Assembly (NCBI GenBank): GCA_036346275.1
Contig: CM070725.1
Span: 12,372,716 to 12,436,715, forward strand
Reading direction: 5' to 3'
Origin: Otatea glauca
Taxonomy: Eukaryota; Streptophyta; Magnoliopsida; Poales; Poaceae
Length of the DNA stretch: 64,000 nucleotides
The notes under the pieces are model-generated. The model did no database searches, was not told the origin of the DNA, and saw nothing but the letters and a program-made list of their open reading frames with translations. Shown in pieces: positions 1 to 10,631 of the stretch; position 1 is the first letter of the stretch, and each line of letters starts with the position of its first letter. Both the position numbers and the translations under genes were made by a program.

Positions 1-50
1 CCAAGCCGAGCGCCGCAGTGTTGTCTTGCGCGAGCACTCCGCCACGACAT
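1..50 (-). CDS. possible start of a minus-strand ORF, cut by the window edge
   Basis: An ATG on the minus strand at 50 opens a frame that runs without a stop to the window edge (about 16 codons, Arg/Ala-rich). It lies about 130 bases downstream of a good TATA box on the same strand and follows a pyrimidine-rich leader, which is why this start was picked. The product is not recognisable from so few codons. In the context of a Tat-type Gypsy 3' region it could be the antisense extra ORF known from Grande-like elements, but that is inference. Confidence 0.2.
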   Translation of the reverse strand, partial: MSWRSARARQHCGARL

Positions 51-190
51 CTTCACTGGGAGACGATGGAAGGTGAGAAAGAAAGGTCGGGTTTTCTTTC
101 CTTAGCTCTGGTGCTCTTCTTGTTTGAGCGAGAGAGAGAGGGCAAGAAAGCGTGACCACTCGAAAGCACCCAACGGGCGTATTTATAGAG
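50..190 (-). promoter_or_regulatory. minus-strand TATA box and CT-rich leader
   Basis: Read on the minus strand, TATAAATA (180-187) is followed by a leader of about 100 bases rich in CT dinucleotides (the GAGAGAGAGAG tract at 130-140 on the + strand) and then an ATG at 50. This is the ordinary layout of a plant core promoter and 5' leader. The tandem-repeat array from 961 onward lies upstream of it. Confidence 0.45.
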
Positions 191-960
191 GGCGAGCGAG
201 CGCCGCCAAGCAGCGCCCCGTCAGCGGCGTCGCGACCACCCTCGTCTGTCGCGCCCGACTGGTAACTCCGGTTCCAATACCACTCCGCTTTTAATCCTGT
301 CTTGTCGGCGTCAAGGGCCATAAAGGCGCCGCCGAACAACGTGTCCGTAACCTCTCGGTCTCGCCTTTAGGCCGGAGCAGTTGCTCGGCGCGCGAGAAGC
401 CAGCGGGCGCTGCGGCCCCAAGGCAGCAAAGCTTTGTGGCTTGCGCCGAGGGCCCAGCGAGGAGTGGGTTCAAAAGGCCTACCCGCGGATGGGTATAAAG
501 CCGCCCAAACAAAACTTGAGCAAGGGCGGTATGAGGTGAGCCACGGTGGGCCCTCGGTTAGGTCGGTGACGGCCTAATCACCTCTACTCGCGTCAGAGAC
601 CATACTTCACACTCTCCGGGAGCTCATCAATGAGCGGCGACCCGGTGTGCTCTAGGTCGCGGACGACCTAGAGTCCATCTGGGATTGAGTAGAAAGGTTT
701 TTATGGGTCGCCTGGCGCAGGCCAGGACACCCTACTGCAGGGACCGTCCGCTCGGAAGGTCCCCTTGGCGGGACCTCCCAGACCCACTCGGACTACCCGC
801 TATTAGCTCCACGAGCACGGCGTTCAAACCAGCGCAGTAAGCGGCGCCGCTCATCCCTCCGGGTCCCACACTGCGGATGGGGTATACATGTGGGATAGGC
901 GGCGGCCATTCCTCGCAGACTACCCTCGCCCGACGAGGACTCGAGAAGGATGCCCCACGT
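191..960. other. GC-rich stretch without a recognisable gene
   Basis: Short frames occur on the minus strand (for example 732-983), but none shows a domain or a biased composition beyond its GC content. The stretch lies between the minus-strand promoter and the tandem repeats. It is best read as the upstream or untranslated part of the same Tat-type element. Confidence 0.4.
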
Positions 961-1078
961 CCGGCTACGACGGTAGCGAGCACTCACGTCCAGCTACGAC
1001 GGTAGCGAGCACTCACGTCCAGCTACGACGGTAGCGAGCACTCACGTCCGGCTACGACGGAAAAGCGAGCACTCACGT
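961..1078. repeat. 29-bp tandem repeat, four copies
   Basis: Units start at 961, 990, 1019 and 1048. The first three are 29 bp and the fourth is 31 bp. The shared core is CTACGACGGTAGCGAGCACT. The same core, with GTTAAG in place of GGTAG, recurs as the spacer of the larger array that follows, so the short array looks ancestral to, or derived from, that spacer. Confidence 0.9.
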
Positions 1079-2690
1079 CTAGCTATGGCGTTAAGCGAGC
1101 ACTCGGACACCCGAACCTCACGAGGCATCCGGTTGTCCTTGCCGACCAAGGCACCGTCTAGCTACGACGTTAAGCGAGCACTCGGACACCGAACCTCACA
1201 GAGGCATCCGGTCGTCCGCCGACCAAGGCACTCGGACATCCGAACCTCACAGAGGCATCCGGCCGTCCTGCCACCAAGGCAGCGTCTAGCTACGACGTTA
1301 AGCGAGCACTCGGACACGAACCTCACGAGGCATCCGGTCGTCCCGCCAACCAAGGCACTTTCGGACACGAACCTCACAGAGGCATCCGGTCGTCCGGCCG
1401 ACCAAGGCACTCGGACACCCGAACCTCACAGAGGCATCCGGTCGTCCTGCCAACCAAGGCACTCGGACACCAGAACCTCACAGAGGCATCCGGTCGTCCT
1501 GCCGACCAAGGCACTCGGACATCCGAACCTCACAGAGGCATCCGGTCGTCCTGCCGACCAAGGCACTGTCTAGCTACGACGTTAAACGAGCACTCGGACA
1601 CCCGAACCTCACAGAGGCATCCGGTCGTCCCTGCCGACCAAGGCACTCGGACACGAACCTCACGAGGCATCCGGTCGTCCTTGCCGACCAAAGGCTTTGT
1701 CTAGCTACTGACGTTAAGCGAGCACTCGGACACGAGAACCTCACGAGGCATCCGGTCGTCCCGCCGACCAAGGCACTCGGACATCCGAACCTCACAGAGG
1801 CATCCGGTCGTCCTTGCCGACCAAGGCCTTTGTCTAGCTACGACGTTAAGCGAGCACTCGGACACGAACCTCACGAGGCATCCGGTCGCCCTGCCGACCA
1901 AGGCACTCGGACATCCGAACCTCACAGAGGCATCCGGTCGTCCTCGCCGAGCCAAGGCACTTTGTCTAGCTACGACGTTAAGCGAGCACTCGGACACGAG
2001 AACCTCACGAGAGGCATCCGGTCGTCCGCCACCAAGGCACTCGGACATCCGAACCTCACAGAGGCATCCGGTCGTCCTTGCCGACCAAGGCCTTCGTCTA
2101 GCTACGACGTTAAGCGAGCACTCGGACACCCGAACCTCACGAGAGGCATCCGGTCGTCCTGCCACCAAGGCACTCGGACATCCGAACCTCACAGAGGCAT
2201 CCGGCCGTCCTGCCGACCAAGGCCTTTGTCTAGCTACGACGTTAAGCGGGCACTCGGACACCGAACCTCACAGAGGCATCCGGTCGTCCTGCCAGACCAA
2301 GGCACTCGGACATCCGAACCTCACAGAGGCATCCGGTCGTCCCTGCCAGGCCAAGGCAGCGTCTAGCTACGACGTTAAGCGAGCACTCGGACACCCGAAC
2401 CTCACAGAGGCATCCGGTCGTCCTGCAGACCAAGGCACTCGGACATCCGAACCTCACAGAGGCATCCGGTCGTCCCTGCCGACCAAGGCACTGTCTAGCT
2501 ACGACGTTAAACGAGCACTCGGACACGAACCTCACGAGGCATCCGGTCGTCACGCCAGCCAAGGCACTCGGACATAGAACCTCACAGGCATCCGGCCGTC
2601 CTTGCCGACCAAGGCACCGTCTAGCTACGACGTTAAGCGAGCACTCGGACACCGAACCTCACAGAGGCATCCGGTCGCCACATGCGACCA
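1077..2690. repeat. higher-order tandem array (~132-bp unit of ~52-bp monomers)
   Basis: The spacer CTAGCTACGACGTTAAGCGA (or a close variant) occurs at about 1077, 1157, 1287, 1570, 1701, 1833, 1966, 2097, 2229, 2362, 2494 and 2621. From 1570 to 2494 the spacing is a steady 131-133 bp. Each unit is one spacer plus two ~52-bp monomers with the core GAACCTCACAGAGGCATCCG. The 1287-1570 interval (283 bp) holds five monomers, and the first interval only one. Copies differ mainly by 1-4 base indels. Open frames through the array are by-products of the repeat. Tandem repeats before the 3' LTR are a known feature of Tat-lineage Gypsy elements, which fits the LTR at 3602-4493. Confidence 0.92.
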
Positions 2691-3601
2691 AGGCACCGTC
2701 CACAGCGATTAAAATTAAAGCAAACTCATCGCAAAGACATTTTCATAAAGAAAAGAAAATTTCATTATAGGCCAACAGGCTCAAGCTTTACACAACTTTA
2801 CACACGATGCAAGCGGATACAAGAGTGGCCACACCGCACCGCGGCAGGACTCTACCCACGCCTAGAACCTATCAAACATCCGTGCGGCATCGGTGGCACC
2901 GACGGCATCTTTGGTAGGCCCTTGCTGGTCGACGGGACAGCCGCCACGACGCTGGCAACACGCCGATGCCTCTCTGCTGCCGTTCAGCGACATCGACGCG
3001 GCCGCACCAACCACGGTCGGCGCCCTTGCGCCATCGCCTCGAAGGGCCCCCTTACCACCTCGAGCCTCGGGCGGCCTCGGCGTGGCGTCAACGAAGCGGC
3101 GCGGCCGCGACTTCTTCCTCCACGAGCTCGGCCATCGCTGGTCGAACTCAGCCCAAAGCTTCGGCGGAGGATCTTCTTCTTCACCGTGACGCCATCGCGA
3201 AGCTAAAGACTAGAGGATGTCTGAAGCCATTTGAAAGAACAAAGAAAAAGCTCGTCCCCTTCAAGCAAGCTACGACGCCGCAGATATATATATCCGGACG
3301 AAGGAGGCTAAGCGTCTCGAGTAAATGCGGGTGCCGAAAAGCGAAGCATCCTTCACCGAAACCCGAGGCGATCAAGAAGGCGGCGCGGCGCGCGCTAAAC
3401 TACGCTTCGGCATGCGCAACGAGGCAAGTAAAGCCCGGCGGTTCAAATGCCCCGGCCAAACTCGGGACAGCCGCCGGATCCAACGAAGCACACCGACAAA
3501 TCGCTAACCGGATCGGTGGACCGACCTACGAGCCCGCCACCACTTTCGTCCAAGTTCAACCCCAACCGAATCTGCGAAATCGCTTGGGAGTTCGGGGCTC
3601 T
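2691..3601 (+). other. 3' untranslated region of a Tat-type Gypsy element, with polypurine-like end
   Basis: An AT-rich segment (2700-2810) is followed by GC-rich sequence without a convincing frame. The segment ends in TTGGGAGTTCGGGGCTC (about 3584-3600), which resembles the G-rich tract that precedes the 3' LTR in Tat-lineage elements. Frames such as 2682-3206 and 2966-3604 overlap each other and show no domain, so I do not call genes here. Confidence 0.4.
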
Positions 3602-4493
3602 TGATGAATACTAATAAAAGGATACCCCAACAGCCCGGCGGCGAGGCGGCCTCAAGCATATCTCCACCCAACGAGCGCGCCGCCGCCACGCACCGAATCG
3701 CTGCGAGACCGCGCAAGGCATCCGCTCCCGACCGGCGGAAGCGAATCCGACAGACGGCGCCCCGACCCCTCTTGGCGGGCGGGATCTCCGACTCAACCAA
3801 ACCAAGGTGACGAACGCGAGTGCCGCGTGTCGTCCTCACCGCCTACCGCCACGTACCCTCGAATAAGGTCAATCGGGCGACTATACAAGGGCGGTGGCTC
3901 CTTCCCAGAAGATCCGTGATTTGTAGAAGACAAAGCTTCGGCCCATCAACGATCCGCGTCAAACCGAGCGCCGCGCTCCTCCGGCGGCACCAGCGTCACG
4001 CACCTCGGCGTCGGCGTCGCAAGGATCACGAGAGGGCAAGTACGCTACTTCCGAAATACCTAACCTCCCCGACCACCAAGGCTACCAACCCAGCATGGGC
4101 AAGACGGGTGGCGACCAGTCCACAGGACGAAGGACCGGAGCTCCTAGCGTAGGTCACCTCGCTTTTCCTCCTAACTCTCGATGTAACCTGCCCCTTCCTT
4201 CTGTATAAAAGGAGGCAGGGCTAAACGATTCAGGGGGGCAACGAGCAAGAACAAGAAAGGGAGAGAGCGCTATCAAACCCATCTCGCTAAGCCATTGGCA
4301 TTCTCGCTTGTAAAACTTTGTGCAGTCATCTGTACCAAGAGTAATACAACACCACCACACACGAACTGGAGTAGGGACCTTCAGCCCGAACCAGTATACA
4401 TCTTGGACTCACGAGTCTAACCATTCAGGGAGTGGAACGCGCGACCCCCTAGACTTACAAATTTACTTGCCGGCGTTCCCGAAAACGCCGACA
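3602..4493 (+). repeat. 3' LTR of a Tat-type Gypsy element
   Basis: The right end is clear: CGGCGTTCCCGAAAACGCCG followed by ACA at 4493, a terminal hairpin typical of grass Tat LTRs. A TATA box lies at 4204-4210 and is followed by a purine-rich leader and a transcript-end-like region. The left end (TG at 3602) is set by the preceding G-rich tract and is less certain, because the start is not an obvious inverted match to the end. The next five bases, GTTTA, would be the target duplication; the partner copy is outside the window. Confidence 0.6.
4204..4210 (+). promoter_or_regulatory. TATA box of the Tat-type LTR
   Basis: TATAAAA followed by GGAGGCAGGG and a purine-rich transcribed leader inside the LTR. 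It is placed about 285 bases before the LTR end, as expected for the U3/R boundary. Confidence 0.6.
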
Positions 4494-6385
4494 GTTTATA
4501 ACCCTAGATGATATAAGTTTCAAAGTGCTTTCTTTTGGTTCTTTTGAGAAAAACAGAGAGGGCTCTGTTTTTTTTAGTGTTGCATCCTCCTAAGTGGCTA
4601 GTAAACAATCTTTTCTTTTCTCATAATTTTAGCATCTATAATTCGATGTTTGAATTTAAATATTTCATGAAGAGCAATTACTGTTTGATTGAATTTTGTG
4701 TTTACATTTATCCATGCATTTTCTTTTTGCCATTTGAAGTTCTTGATATTCTCTTTTGCTTCTTATTATAGCAGTAGAGACCGACATCGTTGAAGAAGAA
4801 GAAGGTGGTTCTGCAGATCCAGATTTTATTATCGGCGGTGGAATTGCAAGGCAAGCAACTCCTTGATCACGTTGAGCACGATAATTCACCTACTATATGT
4901 TGTTTTTGCTTATATACGATTGCATGCGGATAATTCCCTAAAAGTGCTAATTTGGGTTGGAACCGTAGTTAATCCCGTAAATTATGGTTTGCCTCAATCT
5001 GTATGGACTTGTGAACCTTGTAAACCTTAGTTGAACTAGACATATGTAATGTCGTTTTGGGTATAACCGCTAGCATAATAATATTCTGCTTTAGTCGCTT
5101 GTTGGTTTTCTTTTTAACCGTCATATAATCTCTTGGAAATTGGTTGGTGGTAGTTTGCTAAAACCTTCAAACAAAACTATGTTTTGATGCGGGTGATTAT
5201 TTGGCGCTAGCCGATTGTGCAAAAGGATATGCACGTAGCTAGGGTGGAGTATCGCCCGTGTCAGATTAAGGACCGAGCAAATGGGATGTTGTAGAACCAT
5301 GTTTCCGTGCAACCACAAGGGCTTGTATGGGCGGGTCTTAGCTTAATAAGTTGTTTAGACTTGGCTTTGCATCTATAGAAGCGGGAGATTTGCCTGAGCG
5401 GTCCGGCACAGCACATCGTAGGGGTTTCTACATACCAATGCAGCGGTGTACGCCTTGCCACGGACTGAGTAAACGTGTGTGTGTGCGATAAATGTGGATC
5501 CACGGCTTGGTGTGTGTCTCTGTCTTCGTGGCGAGGGTTAACGCCCCGGGTGGTGTAAAGCCATGTCTAAATAATGTAACAGCTTTGTATGATCTCCTTG
5601 CCGACACACCGAAGGAAGTGTGTTAACTGGCCTGGCGAAAGAGGTTGATCATTCCTTGTGGGTAAAGTGTACACCTCTGCAGAGTGAAAAATCTGATCGA
5701 TTAGCCGCGCCCGCGGTAATGGGCACTTGGGGAAAATCCTCCCAATGCTAGAGTTTTGGTGTTTTCAAAATGGGTTGGGACTTTGGTAACTGTTTTGCAA
5801 CCTTCTTTTGTGTCAAAGGATCGACACCGGGATTATATGCGATCGGGTAGGTCGGGTTGAAATCAGTATATTTTGCTTACAATTTCGTCTTTCAATTGCT
5901 TTATTAAAATGCGATGTTGCAATCTATTATGCTTATTTATTTAGTGTTTTATGCAACTGCGAAATAACCATAGCCTGTCATTTGTTCAACCTGCATAATT
6001 ATTTATTTGCATCTGTGAACCAATATAAGTTCTTGCTGAGTACCAATGTACTCAATCTTGCATCTCTTTGTCTCGGAGGAAGAAGATTGTGATCTGCCGG
6101 ACGACGCGTTCTTTCGAGCAGTCTCGGGGTTTCGACGATAGCCTCTTCTAGGTAGCCTAGTCGATGCTCGAGGGTTTAGTGGGCAACCGCAAGGCTTTTT
6201 GGAGTTTTTCTTTTGGCTTTCCGCTTTTAATTCATTGTTAAATGGTTTAAAATTTGTACAAAACCTTGTATAATTATTTCAGTAATGTATGTTCTTCTGT
6301 GTGTTTGCGTGTATGATTTTGATACGAATGTTGTAAACATGTGAGTGCTAGCTACTGATCCAGGGAATAGCACAGTAATCACAAG
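4494..6385 (+). repeat. Tekay-like Gypsy LTR, left copy of element Z
   Basis: Positions ~5415-6375 align with 38101-39050 at the other side of the nest, starting at GTAGGGGTTTCTACATACCA and including the blocks around CACACCGAAGGAAGTGTGTT and TCTGCAGAGTG. The same blocks, more diverged, occur in the LTRs of T1 (12710-12800), so this is a related chromovirus LTR. Its left limit is not visible: either it starts near 4494 or it was split by the Tat-type element. Its last ~20-30 bases, including the expected terminal CA, are missing at the junction with copia A. Confidence 0.6.
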
Positions 6386-6415
6386 GAGTTCCTGTTCTTC
6401 AGAACAGGGTCTCAC
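6386..6415. other. junction between LTR Z and copia A, with a short palindrome
   Basis: LTR homology fades by about 6385 and copia homology starts by about 6416. Between them lies CCTGTTCTTCAGAACAGG (6391-6408), two 8-base arms around TC. No LTR end, duplication or primer site is present, so this is a deletion breakpoint rather than an insertion end. Confidence 0.6.
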
Positions 6416-7601
6416 ATCTTTGTGTGATGCTCTTCTTGTAGAGTTGGAGAACTTAAGAACTATGCATGATAGTGTGTTGTCTAAATTAGATAGTCTTAGG
6501 TTGAAGAATGCTAGCGATGATTCTATTGATGCTATTCCACTAGATGTTAGTTTTCTTCATGCTCACTCTACTCCATCATGCTCTAATTGCCCTAAATTGC
6601 TTGCTAAAATTGATGCCATGAACGATCACCTTAGGAAGCTTTCTTCTAGAAATGATGAACTTGAAATACATACTTCTAAGGACCAAGTCAGCTCATGTGA
6701 GGGCTATAGGCAACTAAAACTTGACAATGAATATCTAAATGTCAAGTGTGCTAATCTTGCTAAGGACTTACTAGCTAAGTCACAAGAAAGTTGCTTGTAA
6801 TGTAATGTGATTGAGGGGGATTTGGATAAAATCCAAGTCGAACTTAGGAAGAAATTAGAAGACCAAGCCCATAGGATTAAAAATACGTCTTGTGTTTCTT
6901 GTGAGGCCCTCAAGATTGAGGCAGCCTTGCTGAGGGAGAAAAATGCACGTGCTGAGAGAACTCATCTTTCTGGTTCTTCTTCCCCCTGTTCTTCTTGTGC
7001 CTCTTTCTTCCGAGATTGCCAGTATCTCATGAACACTCTTGAGAAATTTGTTGGAGGCAAGAAGAAGCTCAATCTTATTCTAGACCAATCCAAGATTAGT
7101 AGATTTAATCAAGGACTAGGATTTAATCCCTTTGAGCACACTCGAATGCATCCTCCCACCATTTTGCGCGGCTCTAAGAGTGGTGAGATTATGGTAGCTC
7201 TCAAGATGAGTACCACTGTGTTTAGGTCTGCTGGGGTTGTCCATAGGACTTCTGACCAGAAGGGTGTTACTCCTGTAGCTTCTGCCTCTAGCAAGGCGAT
7301 GTACACATGCACCTTCTGTAAGAAGGATGGTCACCTAGTAGATTTTTGCTTCAGGCGCGCCAAGAACACTCGGTGTGAGTGTGTTGCTGCTCTTAGGGGT
7401 ATTCAGGGTCATCCCCAGACTCTGAGTACTCCTAAGGCACACACTGCTTCTAGACAAGTTAGAGAGTCGCCTGTTTTTGGGCAGCGTCCAGGACTCGGTT
7501 TTCATGCTGTTTCTTCGAGTTTTAGTCCTGGAGCTGCTCGTGGTCAGTCTTTCCACTGTCCTCTTAATATTTCTCGTTTTTCTCATCGAGGTAGATATTA
7601 G
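6416..7601 (+). pseudogene. copia A gag, C-terminal part
   Basis: The segment matches the gag C-terminal region of copy B (25120-26147). It has the Cys-rich coiled stretch (for example the SCSNCPKLLAKIDAM region) and a CCHC-type finger, CTFCKKDGHLVDFC, at about 7309-7350. A TAA at 6798-6800 and a stop at about 7600 break the frame. In SIRE-type elements this region is the nucleocapsid side of Gag and packages RNA in the cytoplasmic particle. The upstream gag domain and first zinc knuckle are missing here. Confidence 0.8.
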
Positions 7602-7869
7602 CGGCGTGAGGTGTTTTCTAGTAGGAGTTTTAGGCAGCCTCACTGGGGTGGTCCAGCCTTTGCATCACGGCGGGCCAACCCAGTTTCAGCTCCTATATCA
7701 TCTACTAGAGTTGCTACTGATCTTGTTAGGGTTAAACGTTAGAGAGACACTCGAGTCCAGTCTTCTTCTGTGGCTGGTACTCTGAGTCGTCGTGTGGTTC
7801 AGTATTGGGTTCCTAAGCCTTCACTCTATCCCAGTACTGAGTCATCTTTCTCTCTTGTGTCTTAATCAG

Positions 7870-8133
7870 GTTCGTCGGATGGGGAAGAGAGATGTTTGGA
7901 TTGTCGACTCCGGTTGTTCTCATCATATGATCGGAGATTCTCGATGTTTCTCTTCCCTAGTCCGAGCCCCTGGTGACGAGTTGATCACTTTCAGGGATGC
8001 TTCTTCAGGTAGAGTCATTGCTAAAGGTACTATCTGCATTAATGACAATCTCATTCTTAAAGATGTTGCCTTAGTGAGTAAGCTGCAATACAATTTGGTT
8101 TCTGTTTCTTAGCTTATTGATGACTCTTTCGAG
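7870..8133 (+). pseudogene. copia A aspartic protease
   Basis: The frame VWIVDSGCSHHM has the catalytic Asp-Ser-Gly at 7905-7913, followed by the ILKDVALVSKLQYNLVSVS stretch typical of copia proteases. A TAG at 8110-8112 interrupts the conserved VSVSQL motif; it is what a C-to-T change of CAG would give. The enzyme would cleave the Gag-Pol polyprotein. The frame joins the integrase with no separate start. Confidence 0.85.
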
Positions 8134-8955
8134 GTGAGTTTCAGGAGTAGCGCATGTAGAATCCTCGATTCTTTAGGAAGGTTAGTTTGCGGGATTTCTA
8201 GATATGGGAGAGTGTTTCGTGTTGATTTTTCTGCTTCTTCTGGAGACTCTCTTCGTTGTTTGATTGCTTCAGAGTTTCGTGATCTCTCCTTCTGGCATAG
8301 GAGACTTGGTCACATTAGTTTTGATCATTTGACCCGAGTCAGTAGCCATGATCTCATTCGTGGTTTGCCCAAACTCAGATTGGTCAAAGACTTAGTTTGC
8401 TCTCCTTGCCGACATGGCAAGATGATTGTTGCTTCTAATCCCCCAGTCACTGTTGTGATGACTGATGCACCAGGACAGCTTTTACATATGGACACTGTTG
8501 GTCCAGCTAGAGTGCAGTCAGTGGGTGGGAAGTGGTATGTTCTTGTCATTGTTAATGATTTTTCGAGGTACTCTTGGGTCTTTTTCATGTCCTCGAAGGA
8601 TGAGACTTTTAACCATTTTAGGTGTTTGGTTCATAGGTTGTTTTTTGAGCTCCCTAGTGCCCTACGAGCTATACGCAGTGACAATGGCACGGAGTTTAAG
8701 AACTCCTATTTTGAGAGTTTCTGTGTGGAGTCTGGTTTAGAGCATCAGTTCTCCTCTCCCTATGTCCCTCAACAAAATGGAGTAGTGGAAAGGAAGAACA
8801 GGACCCTGGTAGAGATGGCCAGGACGATGCTAGACGAGTACAGTACTCCTAGGAAGTTTTGGGCTGAGGCTATAGCTACTGCTTGCCATGTTTCTAATTG
8901 TGTATTCTTGAGAGCACATTTGCACCGCACTTCTTACGAGTTGAGGTATGGGTGA
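8134..8955 (+). pseudogene. copia A integrase
   Basis: About 270 residues. The N-terminal zinc-binding site is visible as FWHRRLGH followed by VCSPCRHGK. The catalytic core has HMDTVG, then IRSDNGTEF and PQQNGVVERKNRTL, supplying the D, D and E residues. The frame closes at 8953-8955 (TGA where TGG is expected before KPSVSHFRVFGCK), so the C-terminal part continues only as broken frame to about 9140. It inserts element cDNA into nuclear DNA. Copy B lacks this domain completely, so this is the only copia integrase in the window. Confidence 0.92.
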
Positions 8956-9345
8956 AAGCCCAGTGTTTCTCATTTTCGAGTGTTTGGTTGCAAGTGTTTT
9001 ATTTTGAAGTCTAAAACCTGGATAAGTTTGAGTCTCGTTCTTCTGATGGTATCTTTCTGGGTTATTCGCCTTCTTCTCGTAGCTATAGGGTCTAGAGTTG
9101 CGATGCGCAAAGGATCATAGAGATCTGTGAAGTGACTTTTGATGAGGCTAGCCCAGGAGCTAGACCTGACATTCAGGCTCTTTTTCTTCCTCCGAGACCA
9201 TCTTTGTAGAGGATGAGGATGATGGAGATGATGGTGTTCCACATGATCCAGTCCCCCTCTACACCTGAGGTGCCTCCTGTTTCTATTTCTGCACCTCAGG
9301 AAGGTCAGCCCTTGCCTTCTGACTCTCCTGCAGCTAGTGGCTCTG
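8956..9345 (+). pseudogene. copia A integrase tail and acidic linker to RT
   Basis: The frame resumes after the TGA with the conserved SVSHFRVFGC stretch and passes into the Asp/Glu-rich linker seen intact in copy B (26880-27000). Several indels are visible. The sequence stops at GTGGCTCTG, where N is inserted. Confidence 0.75.
9341..9345. other. target duplication of N, left copy (CTCTG)
   Basis: CTCTG directly precedes the left LTR and is repeated at 33258-33262. The unbroken site, with CTCTG once, is seen in copia B near 27005. Confidence 0.9.
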
Positions 9346-9888
9346 TGTCGACTTTTGTAGTCGGCAATAACTTTATGGGGTAGGCGTTGGATCTCAAACT
9401 CGATGGTCACACAAGACAAGGGGTTTAGACAGATTCAGGCTCTCGTGGAGGAGATAATACCCTAATCCTGTGTAATGGGATTATGCAGATCTCTTGGATC
9501 TAAGATTGCTCAAAGCGCAATATGCTGTGGGCGATATGAGGTGTGCTATGCTCTATGGCTTGATTGCTCTATGCTTGGATGATCGGATCCCTCTGTTGTT
9601 GCCCGCCCTCTCCCTTATATAGCGGGGGTGGGGCGGCTTACAGAGTCCTGATCGGTTAAGAGATTTCGATCGGTTACAAGATTCTAGTCGGTTACAGGAT
9701 AGAGTTTACATCTTTATCTACCCTATTAATGACTCGGATTACAACCGTATCTATCATATCTAAATATAAGTTCAACTTCCTTTAGGATTTGTCCCCTTGC
9801 GCACGACAGCGGGGCCTGACGCAGGGAGTATCTTCTGGGCCTCCCTCTTGGGCCTGTCATGAGGGTACCCGGATTCTTATATTCCACA
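9346..9888 (-). repeat. LTR of N (3' LTR on the minus strand)
   Basis: The LTR starts TGTCGACTTTTGTAGTCGGC and ends ATTCTTATATTCCACA, close to identical to 32714-33257. On the minus strand it begins TGTGGAATATAAG. A minus-strand TATATAAG lies at 9614-9621. Confidence 0.92.
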
Positions 9889-9905
9889 GTAGCCCCCGAG
9901 TCCTT
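9889..9905 (-). other. polypurine tract of N
   Basis: On the minus strand AAGGACTCGGGGGCTAC directly precedes the LTR start TGTGG. This form, CGGGGGCTAC before TG, is typical of Tat-lineage Gypsy elements. Confidence 0.75.
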
Positions 9906-10626
9906 TGCGATCAAGTTGTCGCCTTCCTGGTTGCAGCCCAATTGAGTCATGCTTCACACCGAGTGCTTCCAGTTCTTGATGCAGCTTCCCGACTAGTTTT
10001 TCTTTACAGCCGAGTGCCCTGTTGTAGGCAAAGAGATCGTGAAGGACTCAATAGAGCTCCACGCGTTAAACTTTCCGAGTGGTTCCTAGCCCCATTATTG
10101 GAATTCTGACAATCGGCTCATCTTGGGGCATACCGTATCCCAAACGATATGCAGAAGTCAAAACGCTTTTCCCGCTGTCGCCGAAGTTGCTAATGTCGTC
10201 GTTGAAGCGCTAGCTCACACATGTCGCATCCGTATTTAGTAGCCCTGAAATCATGTTTATGCAGAACTTAGGCAATGTAAAAACAATTCACTCGGATATG
10301 ATGTCCGACTGGTGTATATATAATTTTAAAGTTTTTTACTCTTTTTCTTTATTGATTTTGAATTCATCTGAGTGGTTTGACTCTTTTTGTTTAAGCACTC
10401 TGCCCGACTAGTCTAGCCCCCAAGCGTTGGGAGTCGGCTCATGGCTCTTTTTCCCAGGCACGTGTTTTGGGTGACTAAAGTTCGCCGTTCATGGGGTTAG
10501 AGCTTCACAACTCGGAGTTATCGCACTCGGATTCACTTGCAATCGTTAAGCAAAAGAAGAAAAAATACAACTTAGAAAAAGATGTGCGCATGCGCACACT
10601 ATTAGGTGTAGCCCCCGACTTACTAC
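9906..10626 (-). other. 3' untranslated part of N
   Basis: No convincing frame is present. Two further copies of the polypurine-like motif (TAGCCCCC on the + strand) occur at about 10416 and 10610. T1 is inserted at the right edge; the sequence continues at 21351. Confidence 0.6.
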
Positions 10627-10631
10627 TTAGT

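Larger units (their letters stand above)
6416..9345 (+). mobile_element. SIRE-type Ty1/Copia element A, left part (5' end missing)
   Basis: The segment carries the end of gag, the protease and the full integrase, in copia order, and continues at 33258 after the insertion of N. The split point is GTGGCTCTG | CTCTGCTCC, with CTCTG duplicated; copy B at about 27005 shows the uninterrupted form. The 5' LTR, primer site, gag N-terminus and first zinc knuckle are absent, removed by the deletion at ~6400. Confidence 0.9.

Noticed and set aside
1085..2652. Frames through the tandem array on both strands
   Set aside because: They follow the repeat period and break at each small indel; the apparent protein repeats only mirror the DNA repeat.
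5808..6092. 94-residue frame in LTR Z
   Set aside because: The matching part of the right copy (38480-38770) has indels and stops, and it lies wholly within LTR sequence.
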